From Gambelia wislizenii (lineage: Eukaryota; Chordata; Lepidosauria; Squamata; Crotaphytidae), in the NCBI GenBank assembly GCA_030847615.1, contig JAUMIR010000001.1:370504687-370568686 (forward strand): a stretch of 64,000 bases of DNA, in the 5' to 3' direction. The notes under the pieces are model-generated. The model ran no database searches. It saw nothing but the letters and a program-made list of their open reading frames with translations, and was not told where the DNA came from. The position numbers and the translations under genes are program-made. Below are positions 31,896 through 43,081 of this stretch, in pieces; positions within the stretch are counted from its first letter, which is position 1; each line of letters starts with the position of its first letter.

Positions 31896-33030
31896 TAATC
31901 ATAGAGTTGGAAGAGACCTCAAGGGCCATCCTGTCCAACCCCCTGCCATGCAGGAATACACAATCAAATAATTCCCGATAGATGACCATCCAGCCTCTGT
32001 TTAAAAATCTCCAAAGAAGGAGACTCCACCACACTACAAGGCAGTGTATTCCACTTCCAAAATGCTCTTACTGCCAGGAAGTTCTTCCTAATGTTTAGGT
32101 GGAATCTCTTTTCCTGTACAGTAGTTTGAGCCCATTGCTCTGTGTCCTAGTCTCAGGAGCAGCAGAAAACAAGCTTGCTCCATCCTCAGTATGACATCCC
32201 TTCAAATATTTAGACATGGCTATCATGTCACCTCTCAACCTTCTCCAGACTAAACAAGCCCAGCTCCCTAAGTCGCTCCTCATAAGGCATGGCCTCAAGG
32301 CCTCCCACCATCCTGGTCACCCTCCTCTGGACACGTTCCAGCTTCTCAGTATCATTCCTGAATTTTTGTGCCCAGAACTGGACACAGTATTCCAGGTGAG
32401 ATCTGACCAAAGCAGAATACAGTGGCACTATTACTTCCCTTGACCTAGACACTATACTCCTATTAATGCAGCCTAGAATAGCATTGCCTTTTTTAGCTGC
32501 TGCATCACACTGCTGACTCATGTTCAGCTTGTGGTCCACTAAGACTCCTAGATCCTTTTCACATGTACTGCCCTCAAGCCATGTGTCACCCATCCTATAT
32601 CTGTGCATTTCATTTTTACTGCCCAAGTGTAGTATCCTACATTACTCCCTGTTGAAATTCATTTTGTTAATATTGGCTCAACTTTCTAATCTGTTGAGGT
32701 CATTTTGGATTCTGATCCTGTCCTCTGGGGTATTAGCTACCCCTCCTACTTTGGTGTCATCTGCAAACTTGATAAGCATACCCTCTATTCCCTCATCCAA
32801 GTCATTGATAAAAATGTTGAATAGCACTATGCCGAGGACAGAACCCTGTGGCACCCCACGGGTCACTTCTCTCCAGGATGAAGAGGAGCCATTGCTGAGC
32901 ATGCTTTGGGTTTGGTCAGTCAACCAATCACAAATCCACCTAACAGTTCCATTGTCTAGCCAACAGGTTTCTAACTTTTTTGCAAGAATATCATGGAGAA
33001 CCGACCTTGTCAAAAGCCTTATCCAGTGAT
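31896..33030 (-). mobile_element. CR1 LINE 3' half, minus strand, tail-to-tail
   Basis: It begins exactly where the plus-strand CR1 ends, with AATCATAGAGTTGGAAGAGA, the reverse of the CR1 end. The reverse strand encodes RT motif B/C region [20 protein letters not shown] and KFADDTK (33000-32760). The RT C-terminal region follows ([20 protein letters not shown], about 32560-32500), then LGLFSLEK and the 3' end. Frame breaks are few, so it is younger than the CR1 at 6927-8692. Confidence 0.88.
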
Positions 33031-34592
33031 AAATTAACAAAAAGTAAAGATTCTTCCACCTCTGTCCAGGAATTATGAACAAATTGCTAGATTGCAATTG
33101 TAAGGATAAGCCTTACACTTCACCATGATAGGCTAGACTTTCCCATTGATCTGCTTCATTAGCTCTTCCATCAGCCCACTATCCAGAGGAGCTATGTGCT
33201 TATGTGGATGCAATGGGTGAGGAGTTGATTTAAACCATATACTTCCCTTTCTATATTTGGAATCTTCCTTTTCAGTGTAAAATGATTGGGTCATAGTTGT
33301 CTGGTAAGATTCTTTATGCTTGTGGATAACAAAAGATTCATAAACTTGTGGCATTCTTTTTCTGAATCTATGGCAGCAACTTTGTATGCTAAGAGCAAAT
33401 GGAGGCTGAGGTGCTTTCTTTCAGGTGTCTGACCTGATGCAGGAACATGCAAGTGTCCAGGGGTTACATTTGCACATCTCACTTCATATGGGAATAGGTT
33501 ACTGTTCCTTTCCTATTTAGGACTCTTTCTAGTGGGCTTTCACATTACTGTGTTTCATTGAAGTTTAACAAGATAATCTGGAGGTGGGCAATTTGGTGCT
33601 ATCTGTAGATATTAATAGGAAACAAACTTTTTTGCTTTTATTGTATAGAAATAGGTTAGCAATTGTGGAATGTTGAAGGAAAGAGTTAATTTGAGGGCTG
33701 CATTTTATTTAAATGTATGTACTGGAATAAATTACTGGTATACAATCACTTCATTTAACTGTTCTCTTTTATTGCATTTTAAAACAAGGAGTCAAGGCAA
33801 GGCATCAAGTGTGAGATGCTGAACCATAACAGAAGGGCATTTTTTCAAAACTCCTTTGCTCTTTTAGGGGGGAAAACACACCCTTGTCAAGTATGTTTTG
33901 CACCCATTTGCAGAAGGGTGGAAAAGCATTCATATGGGACTAATGGGAGAGAAAAACTGCATCCTTGTTGCTGAGGCAACCAGTCAACATGTCATCTCTT
34001 TGATTCAGTCATATATAACTAACTAGTTAACAGCAAGGTATGGATGGGAAAGGATGCATGTCCAGAGCTAGAGGAAGTGAAGATTTTGTTGCACAGTTGT
34101 GGTGGGCAATGAAATTCACCCACCAAGAAAGAAGTCTTGGCCTGCTTGTTTGGCATTGAATATCCATTCCTTCTACCCCCTCAGACTGACAGAAAGTGAG
34201 GATCTTGGACTTAGTTACATACTTAGTAGGTAGCTACAAAGCACTGTCTTGTCATTACATTCCCTTCATGATCCTAGATTGGTATCACACATCAAATTAT
34301 CCCTAAAAAACTGGGAGCATGTTGAGGCTATATGCAGGCATGGACAAGTTTCCATGTTCTTCAAGGGGCTTTTAACACCTCTTGAAAGCTTACTTTTTTT
34401 CCTTGAAAATGAGTGTGACTACTCAGCACAGTTCTAAAAATGTGATTCATATGAACTGTGGCATATGAACTGATCAGATAGTAGGCCTCTCTTTTGGGCA
34501 AAAATGTGGGTTTCATTATTCATTTATGATGAATTTTAAATATAAAGTACTTATTATGCTAGTTCTAAAATATTGCATATAACATATACTTT
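33031..34592. other. Intronic sequence, no gene recognised
   Basis: AT-rich, without bounded repeats that I can define. Confidence 0.45.
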
Positions 34593-35147
34593 ATTTTCTT
34601 CATAAAACCTTATGCAAAATGTTGCTGTCCTTGAGCAAGCAGGGATCACCAGCATTGAGGCCATGATATTGAGAACACAGCTGCGCTGGGCAGGGCACGT
34701 TTCTAGGATGGAGGACCATCGCCTCCCAAAAATACTACTCTACGGTGAACTCGCCACGGGTCAGCGTAAGAGGGGCGCTCCAAAAAAGCGATACAAAGAC
34801 TCCCTGAAACAACATCTCAGGCTTGGCCAAATTGATCACCAACAGTGGTCCGCCCTGGCCTCACATCGGGAGGCATGGAGACGCACTATCCACAATGCTG
34901 CAGCCTTATTTGAGAACTCACGACGAACAAGTCTTGAAGAGAAACGACAACGCAGAAAGAATCACAGCCCAAAAACGTCACCCGGGGAGACCTTCTGCTG
35001 TGCTTTTTGCAACCGGACTTGTTTGTCTCGGATTGGCCTTTTTGGTCATCAGCGCGCTTGCAGAAAACGCGGGATGAGTCCTTCCTGAATCTTCGTTTGC
35101 GAAGAAAAGCCAGAGGAGGATTTTCTTCATAAAACCTTATGCAAAAT
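34593..35147. repeat. 28-bp target site duplication pair
   Basis: Identical 28-base copies at 34593-34620 and 35120-35147 flank the retrotransposon insertion. Confidence 0.92.
34621..35119 (+). mobile_element. 5'-truncated non-LTR retrotransposon, copy 1
   Basis: A 499-base insert bounded by perfect 28-base direct repeats (34593-34620 and 35120-35147, core CTTCATAAAACCTTATGCAA). It encodes the C-terminus of a retrotransposon protein: LRWAGHVSRMEDHRLPK, LYGELATGQRKRGAPKK, then a Cys/His finger CCAFCNRTCLSRIGLFGHQR. The frame is intact to the stop at 35086-35088. It lacks a poly-A tail. The clade is uncertain (RTE-like in style). The intact frame and perfect duplication mean it inserted relatively recently. 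Confidence 0.85.
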
Positions 35148-35654
35148 TAGCAGAACCCATGGCTCGAAAATACTTATGTTAGGACTTGCACTGTGCCTGA
35201 GTTTTTCTTGTCCAGTAGAATGCAAAACAAGCATTTTTTAAAAAGAGATTGAGGGGAGAGTAAGCCCAATTAGTTGTTTGCTTAGTTCCAGCATATAAAA
35301 CTACAAAATAATTGCTTAGATAAAGTCATTATGTTCTTAAGAGCTCTGTGACAGGGTGTGAATTAGTACAGTGGTAGGATGTAGGAGTTGTACTCTACAC
35401 TGGTACTACTAATTCAGATATGTGAAATGGATTTGAATGTGCAAAACCCACGTGTGCATCTGGAAGATATGTTTTTTCTAAATAAGATCAAAACTGTTAA
35501 AGCAAATGAAGAAGACAAAGTTGTGTTTTGTATAATAGGAGCTGATTTTAAATTACGCCCCTCCCTCCCTTATGGGATCCATACTCAATCCCCAAACTAC
35601 CGCAAGGCAGTTATGAAGAGTATAAAAGCAAACTACAGAGTGGAATGTATAATA

Positions 35655-35857
35655 CAGGTTGACCCCTGTATCTGCCGAACCGATATCTGTGATTTCACTT
35701 AGCTGCAGCTGAAAACAAAACAAAACACAGGGACGCATATTTTTGCTAGGTCCTCTAATGAAACAATGTTAGTTAATACAGTTTGCTGTTATCCGCTGGA
35801 TCATTTATAAACAATAAATCTGGGAATGTATGTGGACATGCCAGGGGGAGCGACCTG
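35655..35857. mobile_element. Tigger-like MITE, TA target duplication
   Basis: Starts CAGGTTGACCCCTGTATCTG and ends GGGGGAGCGACCTG, with TA on both sides (35653-35654 and 35858-35859). Non-coding. Confidence 0.7.
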
Positions 35858-35859
35858 TA

Positions 35860-36712
35860 TTTTATTTTCATATCATAACTGTCAGAGAAGAAATCTCAAA
35901 GACTGCAGCATTGACATTAAACATAATTTAATAGAAATAGAATTATACTTGGAAGCAACTGTCTAAACAGTGGGAGCAAGACTTCATGCTTTTGTTGGAG
36001 AATGCATTTTTTGTATTGCTCTTTACATTATTTCAGAATCCTAACAGTCACCCTTTATGATTGGTCAGTATTATAAGCCCAGATGATAGGTGGAGGATTC
36101 AGGTGCGATTTGAATTCATACTCTCCATCACAAAAAATTAATTCCTTAGCTTCTTGGACTTTCAGTCAAATTAAGTTATTCTTTTAGTATCAAATGGGGA
36201 TTAAGACAGAAAGAAGAAAAATCTTCCTAGGTGGAGGGAAAAAAATTAAAAGTAATTAGATAAAGCTTTCTTTCTCTCTTTCTAACTGTGCAAAAGGAAG
36301 CAGGAGAGACTTTATAAAAAGATGCATAGCATGACACTTCTTCAGGGCAAGCACTCAAAAGACAACAGCAAATTATTTACTGTAATTATTTCATGGTGGC
36401 CCTAATACTGGGAGATTTTGTCTCAGAATCACCAGAGATCTGACCTCATTTCTAGCTCACAATTGGCAGAATAGAAAAGGCATCTGTGACAGTCAACTCC
36501 ATTCAAGCCCATTTGGATCTCCCAGGGATCAATGGTGTCCCAGTTGGATGTGCTGGAAAACATGTGGCATTTCCATATTTCATAAGCCACTGGCTAGAAC
36601 TACAAGGATATAAAGCTAAAATCGTTCATTTTATATTTAAATGTTAAATTCTCCCACATCTTCTATATTGATTTTTCAGAAGATTCAGAGCTGCTTAAAA
36701 TAAACGGGTTGT
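35860..36712. other. Intronic sequence, nothing recognised
   Basis: No gene or bounded repeat was seen. Confidence 0.45.
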
Positions 36713-36723
36713 AGTTTTCATAT

Positions 36724-36962
36724 TTGAGAGCCAGCATGGTATAGTGGTTTTTAGTTTTGGACTAGAACTCTGTGAGACCAGGGTTTGAAACTCTGCTCAG
36801 CCATGGAAACCCACTGGATGAACTTAGGCACAAGCCACACACACACTCTCGGCCTTAGAGGAAGGCAATGGCAAACCTCTCCTTGAATAAATCTTGCCAA
36901 GAAAACCCTGTGATAGGTTCACCATAAGGAAGAAACAATTTGATGGCACACAACAACAATAC
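36724..36962 (+). mobile_element. Sauria-type tRNA-derived SINE, full length
   Basis: The head GAGAGCCAGCATGGTATAGT (A-box region) and AGGGTTTGAAACTC (B box) precede GAGGAAGGCAATGGCAAACC and the end GATGGCACACAACAACAAT. The flanks AGTTTTCATAT (36713-36723) and AGTTTTCATGT (36963-36973) are an 11-base target duplication with one change. Confidence 0.85.
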
Positions 36963-36973
36963 AGTTTTCATGT

Positions 36974-39779
36974 ACTAGAGGCTACAGCTGAGAATTCTGT
37001 AAGAGCCAGGAGTTGGGTTCAGTTGCATAATTAAAAAATGAAATAATATAATCATTCACAATCAGTTGGCTTCCCAACTAACTTGAGAAATAATTTTGTT
37101 CACATTCAGTGTTAAAAATGATGAATTTCATTTACTGTGATTATTTGCAAATGGCTTGTGCATGTGTGCACAGTGCTATTCTGAGGAAATAGGTTTCTGC
37201 ATTGAGCATTAAATGAAATAAAAAGGTGAGGCCATTCAACACACTGATTTGTCTATATTGAAGATGTAATCAACTGAACAAAATGTTTTCTTAAACAAGA
37301 ATGCTGAACATACAACATAATTGATCAGGCATAAATTGCTTGAGTGATTCCTTTGCAAAAGGTTAACACTTGGTTGTTTTCAGAGCCTTCAGGTTTTTCA
37401 TCTTGTGTTTCTAATAATACAACTTGTGTATAACATTTTTTAGTTTTTTTTAAAAAAATATGGATGGCTGTTAATTTTATGAAAACAATTTCCCCCTGAA
37501 CATGTAACAGGAGAGTCTGTGATTGTAAAGGGTGCCCCAGGTCGAGAACTTGGAAGTACCTCATATAAGCAACACAGTCACATTTTAAAGTTTCATTGCC
37601 TAACCATGTTGGCTTGTCAAAAGTATGAATCTCCAATTATTAAAATAATTTCCAGATACTCTGAAAACAAAGATTATGATGGTGGCAATGCTTTCTTCTT
37701 TTCCAAGTGAATGCAGAGACCCTGCAATAAGGAAGAAGGGATTGTTTCATCACTGATAATTATCAATCTGTTCAGTGTGCTTTGTTAACAGTAGAGTGCA
37801 TCTAGACTTCTTCACACTGCAGTCCAATTGTGATGAATGGGAGAAATACAGATAGATTATCCGTGAAATTCTTATTGGAAGATCAAAATCCGCATATCAC
37901 CAGATTAATGGCTAACTTTTTGGTTGAGGCAGCAAACATATGGCTTAACCTGCCTAAAAATGATCTTTGAAGTCCTATTGTTCTATTGTTATATGTATAT
38001 GTTGTATTATGCCTAATAAAGGTTGTGGATGGATGGATGGGAGAAATTAATCATAGCAAATATTACAGATTTCACTGTGACTAAAGCATGACTAAAATTC
38101 TTAGCCTGGATCTAGCCTACTGATTGCAGTGGGCATGAAAGTGACAAGTCCATAAACCATCTAAAAGCCAGATTAAGAAAAATACAAAAAAGGTAGAAGA
38201 ATATGTGTAGTTGTGTGGCAGAGAAGACACATGTTGCTACTAGCAACTTGTGTTTCCATTAGAAGGCTTTCCCAATACTGTGCAACCTAAATATTAAGGG
38301 AAATTATTGTAGAACAAAGCATTCCATTTGTTTAAAAAGCCAAAACTAGTATAGGTATACCTCGGTTAATAAAACAGATGTGTTCTTGGATGTTACTTCT
38401 TTAACAGAAAATTGGGTACCTGAGGTAGAAATAACATGGAAAGAACAGTTTTATCCTAGACTAACAGTGTGCACATGTGAAATGAAATAGCCAAGTCAGG
38501 TAAGCTTTGCATAAGTAAACAAAAACATTTTGAACCTTCTACAGACCACTTGGAAACTTTTTTCAAAATGCATCCTGGATAACCTTTTTCTTTCACCAGC
38601 TCTACTTTTCTTATGATTTCCATTTTGATGGCCAAACTCATAGATCTATGCTTTAAAAAAATGCTGGGGGTGGATGGTGAGGCAGGCTAATTCATCCCCC
38701 CTCCTTTCTGTTTTGCTGTTCACTCATGCTCAGTAAGGAGTTCTGAAAACAGCTGCTGTTCCTTTGCCTGCTGTAGGCAGACACCAACAACTAGAGTAGG
38801 AATGGCCAAGAAGTATCCCATTCTTTCCCAGCTCAAGCTTTATTGCATTGCTTACTGCAGACATGTTGCTGCAGTCTGGCAACTGAATTCCTGTGTGTCT
38901 GCAGTCCTTCACCATCCTCCCAATGCTAATGCTGTTTTTTAAAAAACAAAACCTCTTCCCACTAGACAGAGGACAAGGAGAAAAACAGGAAGGGCTGGAT
39001 GAACAGAAAAAGACTTTGAATGAAGGAGATTCTTTGTCAGAGGCTATGTTAACTGATGTTAACATAGTATATATATACGGTAGTGTATAGACAGTATAGA
39101 GATTAAAGATGTTGCTCACCCTGGAAATATTTAGATTGCAGAATCTATATTGGAGCATGCGTTGAATTAGTTAATTAAATAAATTAGTTGATTTTAAAGA
39201 TTTTTGAGCATCTGCTATGGGTTCAAAGGAGGTCTTGTTGGACAGAACTAACTTAACTATAGTAGTGAAACCATTCAGCTAAGTTAGTCTTGTGAGTTCA
39301 GCAGAAAAGCCATCCAGATAGATTTCAAAACTTTTTGTCTAGTGTTGAAATCTAAACGCAGTGTGTCTTTGTCCACATGCACACATACACACTGTTCAAC
39401 ATACCAATATTACTTTGTGCAGTTTGGGATTTAAATTGAGATGGTGATTTAAATGTGTTTTACCTAAATAAAGTTGATTATAGGTGTGGAAGAGCTGGGC
39501 GTATGTGGTTCTTGTGTTCTCAACAAAAGGAAAAAAGGAGGAAACTTTCAAAATAAAGCAGTGTATTGGGTGAGCAAACTTAATGATCCCTCAGAAGAGA
39601 AAAAGGCAGTTATAGTTGAGAGAGACAGTGGCATTGCATGGAGACACCTTTGAGAGGCCCAACAAGGGGAACAAAGTTGCCTGACAGAGATGGCAAAAAG
39701 AATTTTTGTTTATTCCTTAATATGGGCCAATCTTTCAATTTTAAATATAGGCAACCTTCAGTTTTGAAAAATGAGAGTG
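36974..39779. other. Intronic sequence, no gene recognised
   Basis: Mostly AT-rich. Near 38350-38430 is a possible decayed Tigger end (TAGGTATACCTCGG). A (GGAT)n-like patch lies near 38027-38041. Confidence 0.4.
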
Positions 39780-40712
39780 AAAAGCAATTAAGAGAAAAAG
39801 AACTATACAGCCTGAGGGAAATTTTAGAGAACAAGAATATCAGAAAGTTGTTAATGCTTCAAACCCATTGGCAGAAAATATGGATGACAGTAATAGTAAT
39901 GAGGAACAAAACAGTAGTGACCTACAAGGGAATGGAATTAGAGGACTGATGGCCATGTATAATTTTGGGGAAGAATTATATAGGATGGAAGGAGAGCAGA
40001 GACAGGATAAGGATTTGGAAGCCTTGTCTGAAACAGCTGCTCAGAGTGATTCTGGAGTTTCAGATAGCAATCCAGTGAAATATCTCCCAGTTACTCAGAC
40101 ATCAACAAACAAAGAAGAACAAATGGATTTGGAAGGAATGTCAAAATCTGTATTAACTTTAGAGAGTGAGGATTTGGAAAGAAAATCAACCTCTCTGATT
40201 TTACCAGAAGGAAAAAACATTTAAAGACTTTCCCAATTGTGTGCCTGTAAATGATTCTGCACTAGCTCATGAATATGTAGGTGCAAATAACACAGAAGCT
40301 TCAGAAAAGAATTTGAGTTATACATGTAGAGCAGAAGTGCACAATTTGAAAGCAATTTACAACCTACATGTTTAGTAGATGAAGAAAGCCTTGAAATAAC
40401 CATGGGGTTAAAAGATGCAGAACTAGCTTTAGAGTCTGGGAGCATGGCAGAGAAAGATGTGAAAGCAGGAGAAAAAGTATTTTTAAAAATAAACTGGAAA
40501 AGTACAATAAAGTTTTAAAATTGGTAGATAAAAAGAGCTTACCCGGCACGATCCTTCACACTCTGATATAACACCAAAGTTAATCATTTTGGAATTCAAA
40601 AATACTATGAAGTGGATTGACCTTTTGATAGACGATGCTGAACTTGAAATGGTTAATTATGTTGTTGTTCTGGAAAGAAATGGGAGTCATTTAGTAGCTG
40701 GAACACAAGATC
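39780..40712 (+). pseudogene. Unrecognised coding-like block with frameshifts
   Basis: An acidic, Ser/Glu-rich reading continues through at least three frame changes. 39781-40221 gives AENMDDSNSNEEQNSSDLQ and SETAAQSDSGVSDSNPVKYL. After about 40215 another frame gives TFKDFPNCVPVNDSALAHEY. From about 40565 comes a more ordered piece, MKWIDLLIDDAELEMVNYVV. There are no introns and no terminal repeats visible. It looks like a retrocopy of a host mRNA or part of an unknown retroelement. I do not recognise the protein. It ends where a LINE fragment begins. Confidence 0.45.
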
Positions 40713-40784
40713 TAACATCCTTGTCTCAGCCCGCCTCCTTCTTGGCCATATCAATACAGTATTCACACAAATATGGAATCTGTC

Positions 40785-41397
40785 TATTCTCCTTTATGGG
40801 TCTGAAACATGGGTCACCTATCGCCACCACTTACGACTCCTCGAACGCTTCCATCAGCGCTGTTTATGCACAATCCTAAATATACACTGGACTGACTATG
40901 TGACGAATGTTGCTGTCCTTGAGCAAGCAGGGATTACCAGCATTGAGGCCATGATATTGAGAACACAGCTGCGCTGGGCAGGGCATGTTTCTAGGATGGA
41001 GGACCATCGCCTCCACAAAATAGTATTCTACGGTGAACTCGCCACGGGTCAGCGTAAGAGGGGCGCTCCAAAAAAGCAATACAAGGACTCCCTGAAACAA
41101 CACCTCAGGCTCGGCCAAATTGATCACCAACAATGGTCCGCCCTGGCCTCACATCGGGAGGCATGCAGACACACTATCCACAATGCTGCAGCCTTATTTG
41201 AGAACTCACACCGAACAAGTCTTTAAGAGAAACGACAACGCAGAAAAAATCACAACCTGGAAACATCACCCAAGGAAACCTTCTGCTGTGCTTTCTCCAA
41301 CCGGACTTGTCTATCTTGGATTGGCCTTTTTAGTCATCAGCGCGCTTGTAGAAAGCGCGGGATGAGGCCTTCCTGAATCTTCGTTTGCGAAGAGAAG
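40785..41397 (+). mobile_element. 5'-truncated non-LTR retrotransposon, copy 2
   Basis: Starts within the LLYGSETWVT motif region and continues through DYVTNVAVLEQAGITSIEAM and RWAGHVSRMEDHRL. A premature TAA follows TSL at 41224-41226. The finger region is then damaged (CTTTCTCCAACC, where other copies have a Cys codon). It ends at the shared CTTCGTTTGCGAAGAGAAGC end. Same family as 34621-35119 and 49557-50690. Confidence 0.82.
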
Positions 41398-41689
41398 CTA
41401 GAGAGAGAGACAGAGAGGAATTTGTTAAAAGCTCTCTTCAGTCCATAACTCATTTCCACAGGGTGGTTTACCTTGGCTGGTAGTTCCACTTCAGGCATCC
41501 CACAAGTGTGCAAGAGTTGCTGCTGAACTCTAGCCATGCAAGGGTGCTGCCTGGGTTGGAAGGGGAGAGGTGCAGGTGTTTCTTGTGATTGGTGTGAATA
41601 CAGTGGCACAGAAAACTGTAGGAGCTTAACTCATATTAACACAACCAATTCTCATATTCTCCTAGGCAGGTATAATCCTGGATGCTTTT

Positions 41690-41743
41690 TATTATTTTTA
41701 TTATTATTATTATTATTATTGTTATTATTATTATTATTATTAT
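41690..41743. repeat. (ATT)n microsatellite
   Basis: TTATTATTA run with one G interruption. Confidence 0.9.
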
Positions 41744-41984
41744 TTCTTAATGTTTTGGATGAGTCTCTGAGTTCCTATTATGTGAGTATTTTAAATCAGA
41801 TTGGTCAGTCTGATAAGACCTTTCAATTTTTATCCCCTGCCTTGAATAAAGGAGGAAACACATTCCTACCCCATTCTCTTTGCCTAGATCACACTGTTTA
41901 TATCAGCCCAACATTTTGCTCAAATGTAACAGAAATACTGAAGTGAATCTGTAAGTGAAGTGGCTTTAGCAAGTGCTGTCATAT

Positions 41985-42225
41985 TAGATTATTTCTTGTG
42001 AAGTCAAAGGCTTGCACGGCTGGCATCCATAAGTTTTTCGTGGGTTTTTTCCAGGCTGTGTTCTGGAACAGTTTATTCCTGATGTTTCGCCTGCAATTGT
42101 GGCTGGCATCTTCAGAGAATGGTGCCATGGGGTGTGTGTGTGAGGTTTATATACTGTGAGTCCCTGGTGGAGAGGATTATGCAAATTTGTTGTTGGATGT
42201 TGGTTGTTGGAACCTCAGGATGTAA
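41985..42225 (-). mobile_element. Probable Penelope-like element 3' end
   Basis: The reverse strand reads VYKPHTHTPWHHSLKMPATI then AGETSGINCSRTQPGKNPRK, a segment common to a widespread reptile repeat that I believe is the 3' part of Penelope-like retroelements. Only the tail is present; neither RT nor GIY-YIG domain is visible. Confidence 0.4.
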
Positions 42226-42826
42226 GGATTTGTTCCCCATGTTGCATAGCAGACACTTCTTTGAAACAGGTGCAAAATCTAGGTTAGTTATTCTTTTTCT
42301 TGAGAAATCATTTCATTGTCAAGTATTGGCTGCTTTTTGTTTTTGCACACACAAACGGTGCCATTCACATAGATCAAATAAAGGAAGAACAGTTTGCTGA
42401 TTTTCCATTTGTGTCAAAACTCTAAAGGTAGCTGATATGAATTAAAATAATATAACAGCCACTTTAAAATATAACAATTTCCTTAGATCTAATGTGGACA
42501 AAACATTAACCTCTAGAAACCATTGTCTTTATAATGAAGTTAACGAAGGGGGGGTATTCATTCCCCCCCCATAATGTATAATGTTTTGTTAGATGCCCCC
42601 CAAGGGTATTGATGTTATTTTAAAAACTTTGTTTATTCTTAAATAATTAAATAGCATAATCTGTAGTCTGATTTAAGGAAGCAAAATTTAGCTTATTGTC
42701 ATTTAGCTCTCCACATTTGGAGTTTTATAATCTTTAATCACAATTTGTACATTTATGGTACTGATTACTAAAACTAGTCTGGGAATATTTAGCTGAAACC
42801 ATTTCTTTCATGTTTCTCTCCTTTAG
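42226..42826 (+). other. End of TEAD1 5'UTR-side intron
   Basis: Non-coding. The last 30 bases are T/C-rich (about 42801-42824) and end CTTTAG at 42821-42826, a good splice acceptor. Confidence 0.6.
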
Positions 42827-43081
42827 ATTTTATTCTGTTGAAGCTTCCAGGCTGAGGCTTGGAGCAACCAGCCGTCACCATTGAGCCCAGCAGCTGGAGC
42901 GGCAGTGAGAGTCCTGCCGAGGACATTGAAAGAATGAGTGATTCTGCAGATAAACCTATTGATAATGACGCAGAAGGTGTCTGGAGCCCAGATATTGAGC
43001 AAAGCTTTCAGGAGGCACTAGCTATATATCCGCCATGTGGAAGAAGGAAAATCATATTGTCTGATGAAGGCAAAATGTATG
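42827..43081 (+). CDS. TEAD1: TEAD1 first coding exon (TEA-domain factor)
   Basis: The exon runs from after CTTTAG to the donor G|GTAAGT (GTAAGT at 43082-43087). Coding starts at 42880, giving 67 codons plus one base, so the exon ends in phase 1. The residues are a Ser/acidic N-terminus ([20 protein letters not shown]) and the start of the TEA DNA-binding domain, with [20 protein letters not shown] forming helix 1. They end [15 protein letters not shown]1 is the nuclear partner of YAP/TAZ and binds GGAATG-type sites. Paralogues TEAD2-4 share the helix, but the N-terminus fits TEAD1. Later exons lie beyond this window or were not found. The only host gene supported here. Confidence 0.93.
42880..42882 (+). 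promoter_or_regulatory. TEAD1: Non-AUG (AUU) translation start of TEAD1
   Basis: The frame has a TGA at 42853-42855 and no ATG until codon 19 (42934). ATT at 42880 lies in GTCACCATTG, a strong Kozak context. Human TEAD1 (TEF-1) is known to initiate at AUU, and the residues downstream match its N-terminus. A TTG at 42859 is also in frame but has a poorer context. Confidence 0.85.

Noticed and set aside
35388..35702. 104-codon open frame
   Set aside because: Runs into a TA-flanked MITE, so it cannot be an ancestral gene; no known motif.
36724..36800. Possible tRNA gene
   Set aside because: A and B box-like sequences are present but no cloverleaf can be drawn, and the sequence continues into a SINE body.
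38730..39158. 142-codon minus-strand open frame
   Set aside because: Composition is ordinary, no family is recognised, and there are no splice or promoter features; chance frame in intron.
42859..42879. TTG at 42859 as TEAD1 start
   Set aside because: Context is weak, and known TEAD1 initiation and N-terminal similarity both point to the AUU at 42880.
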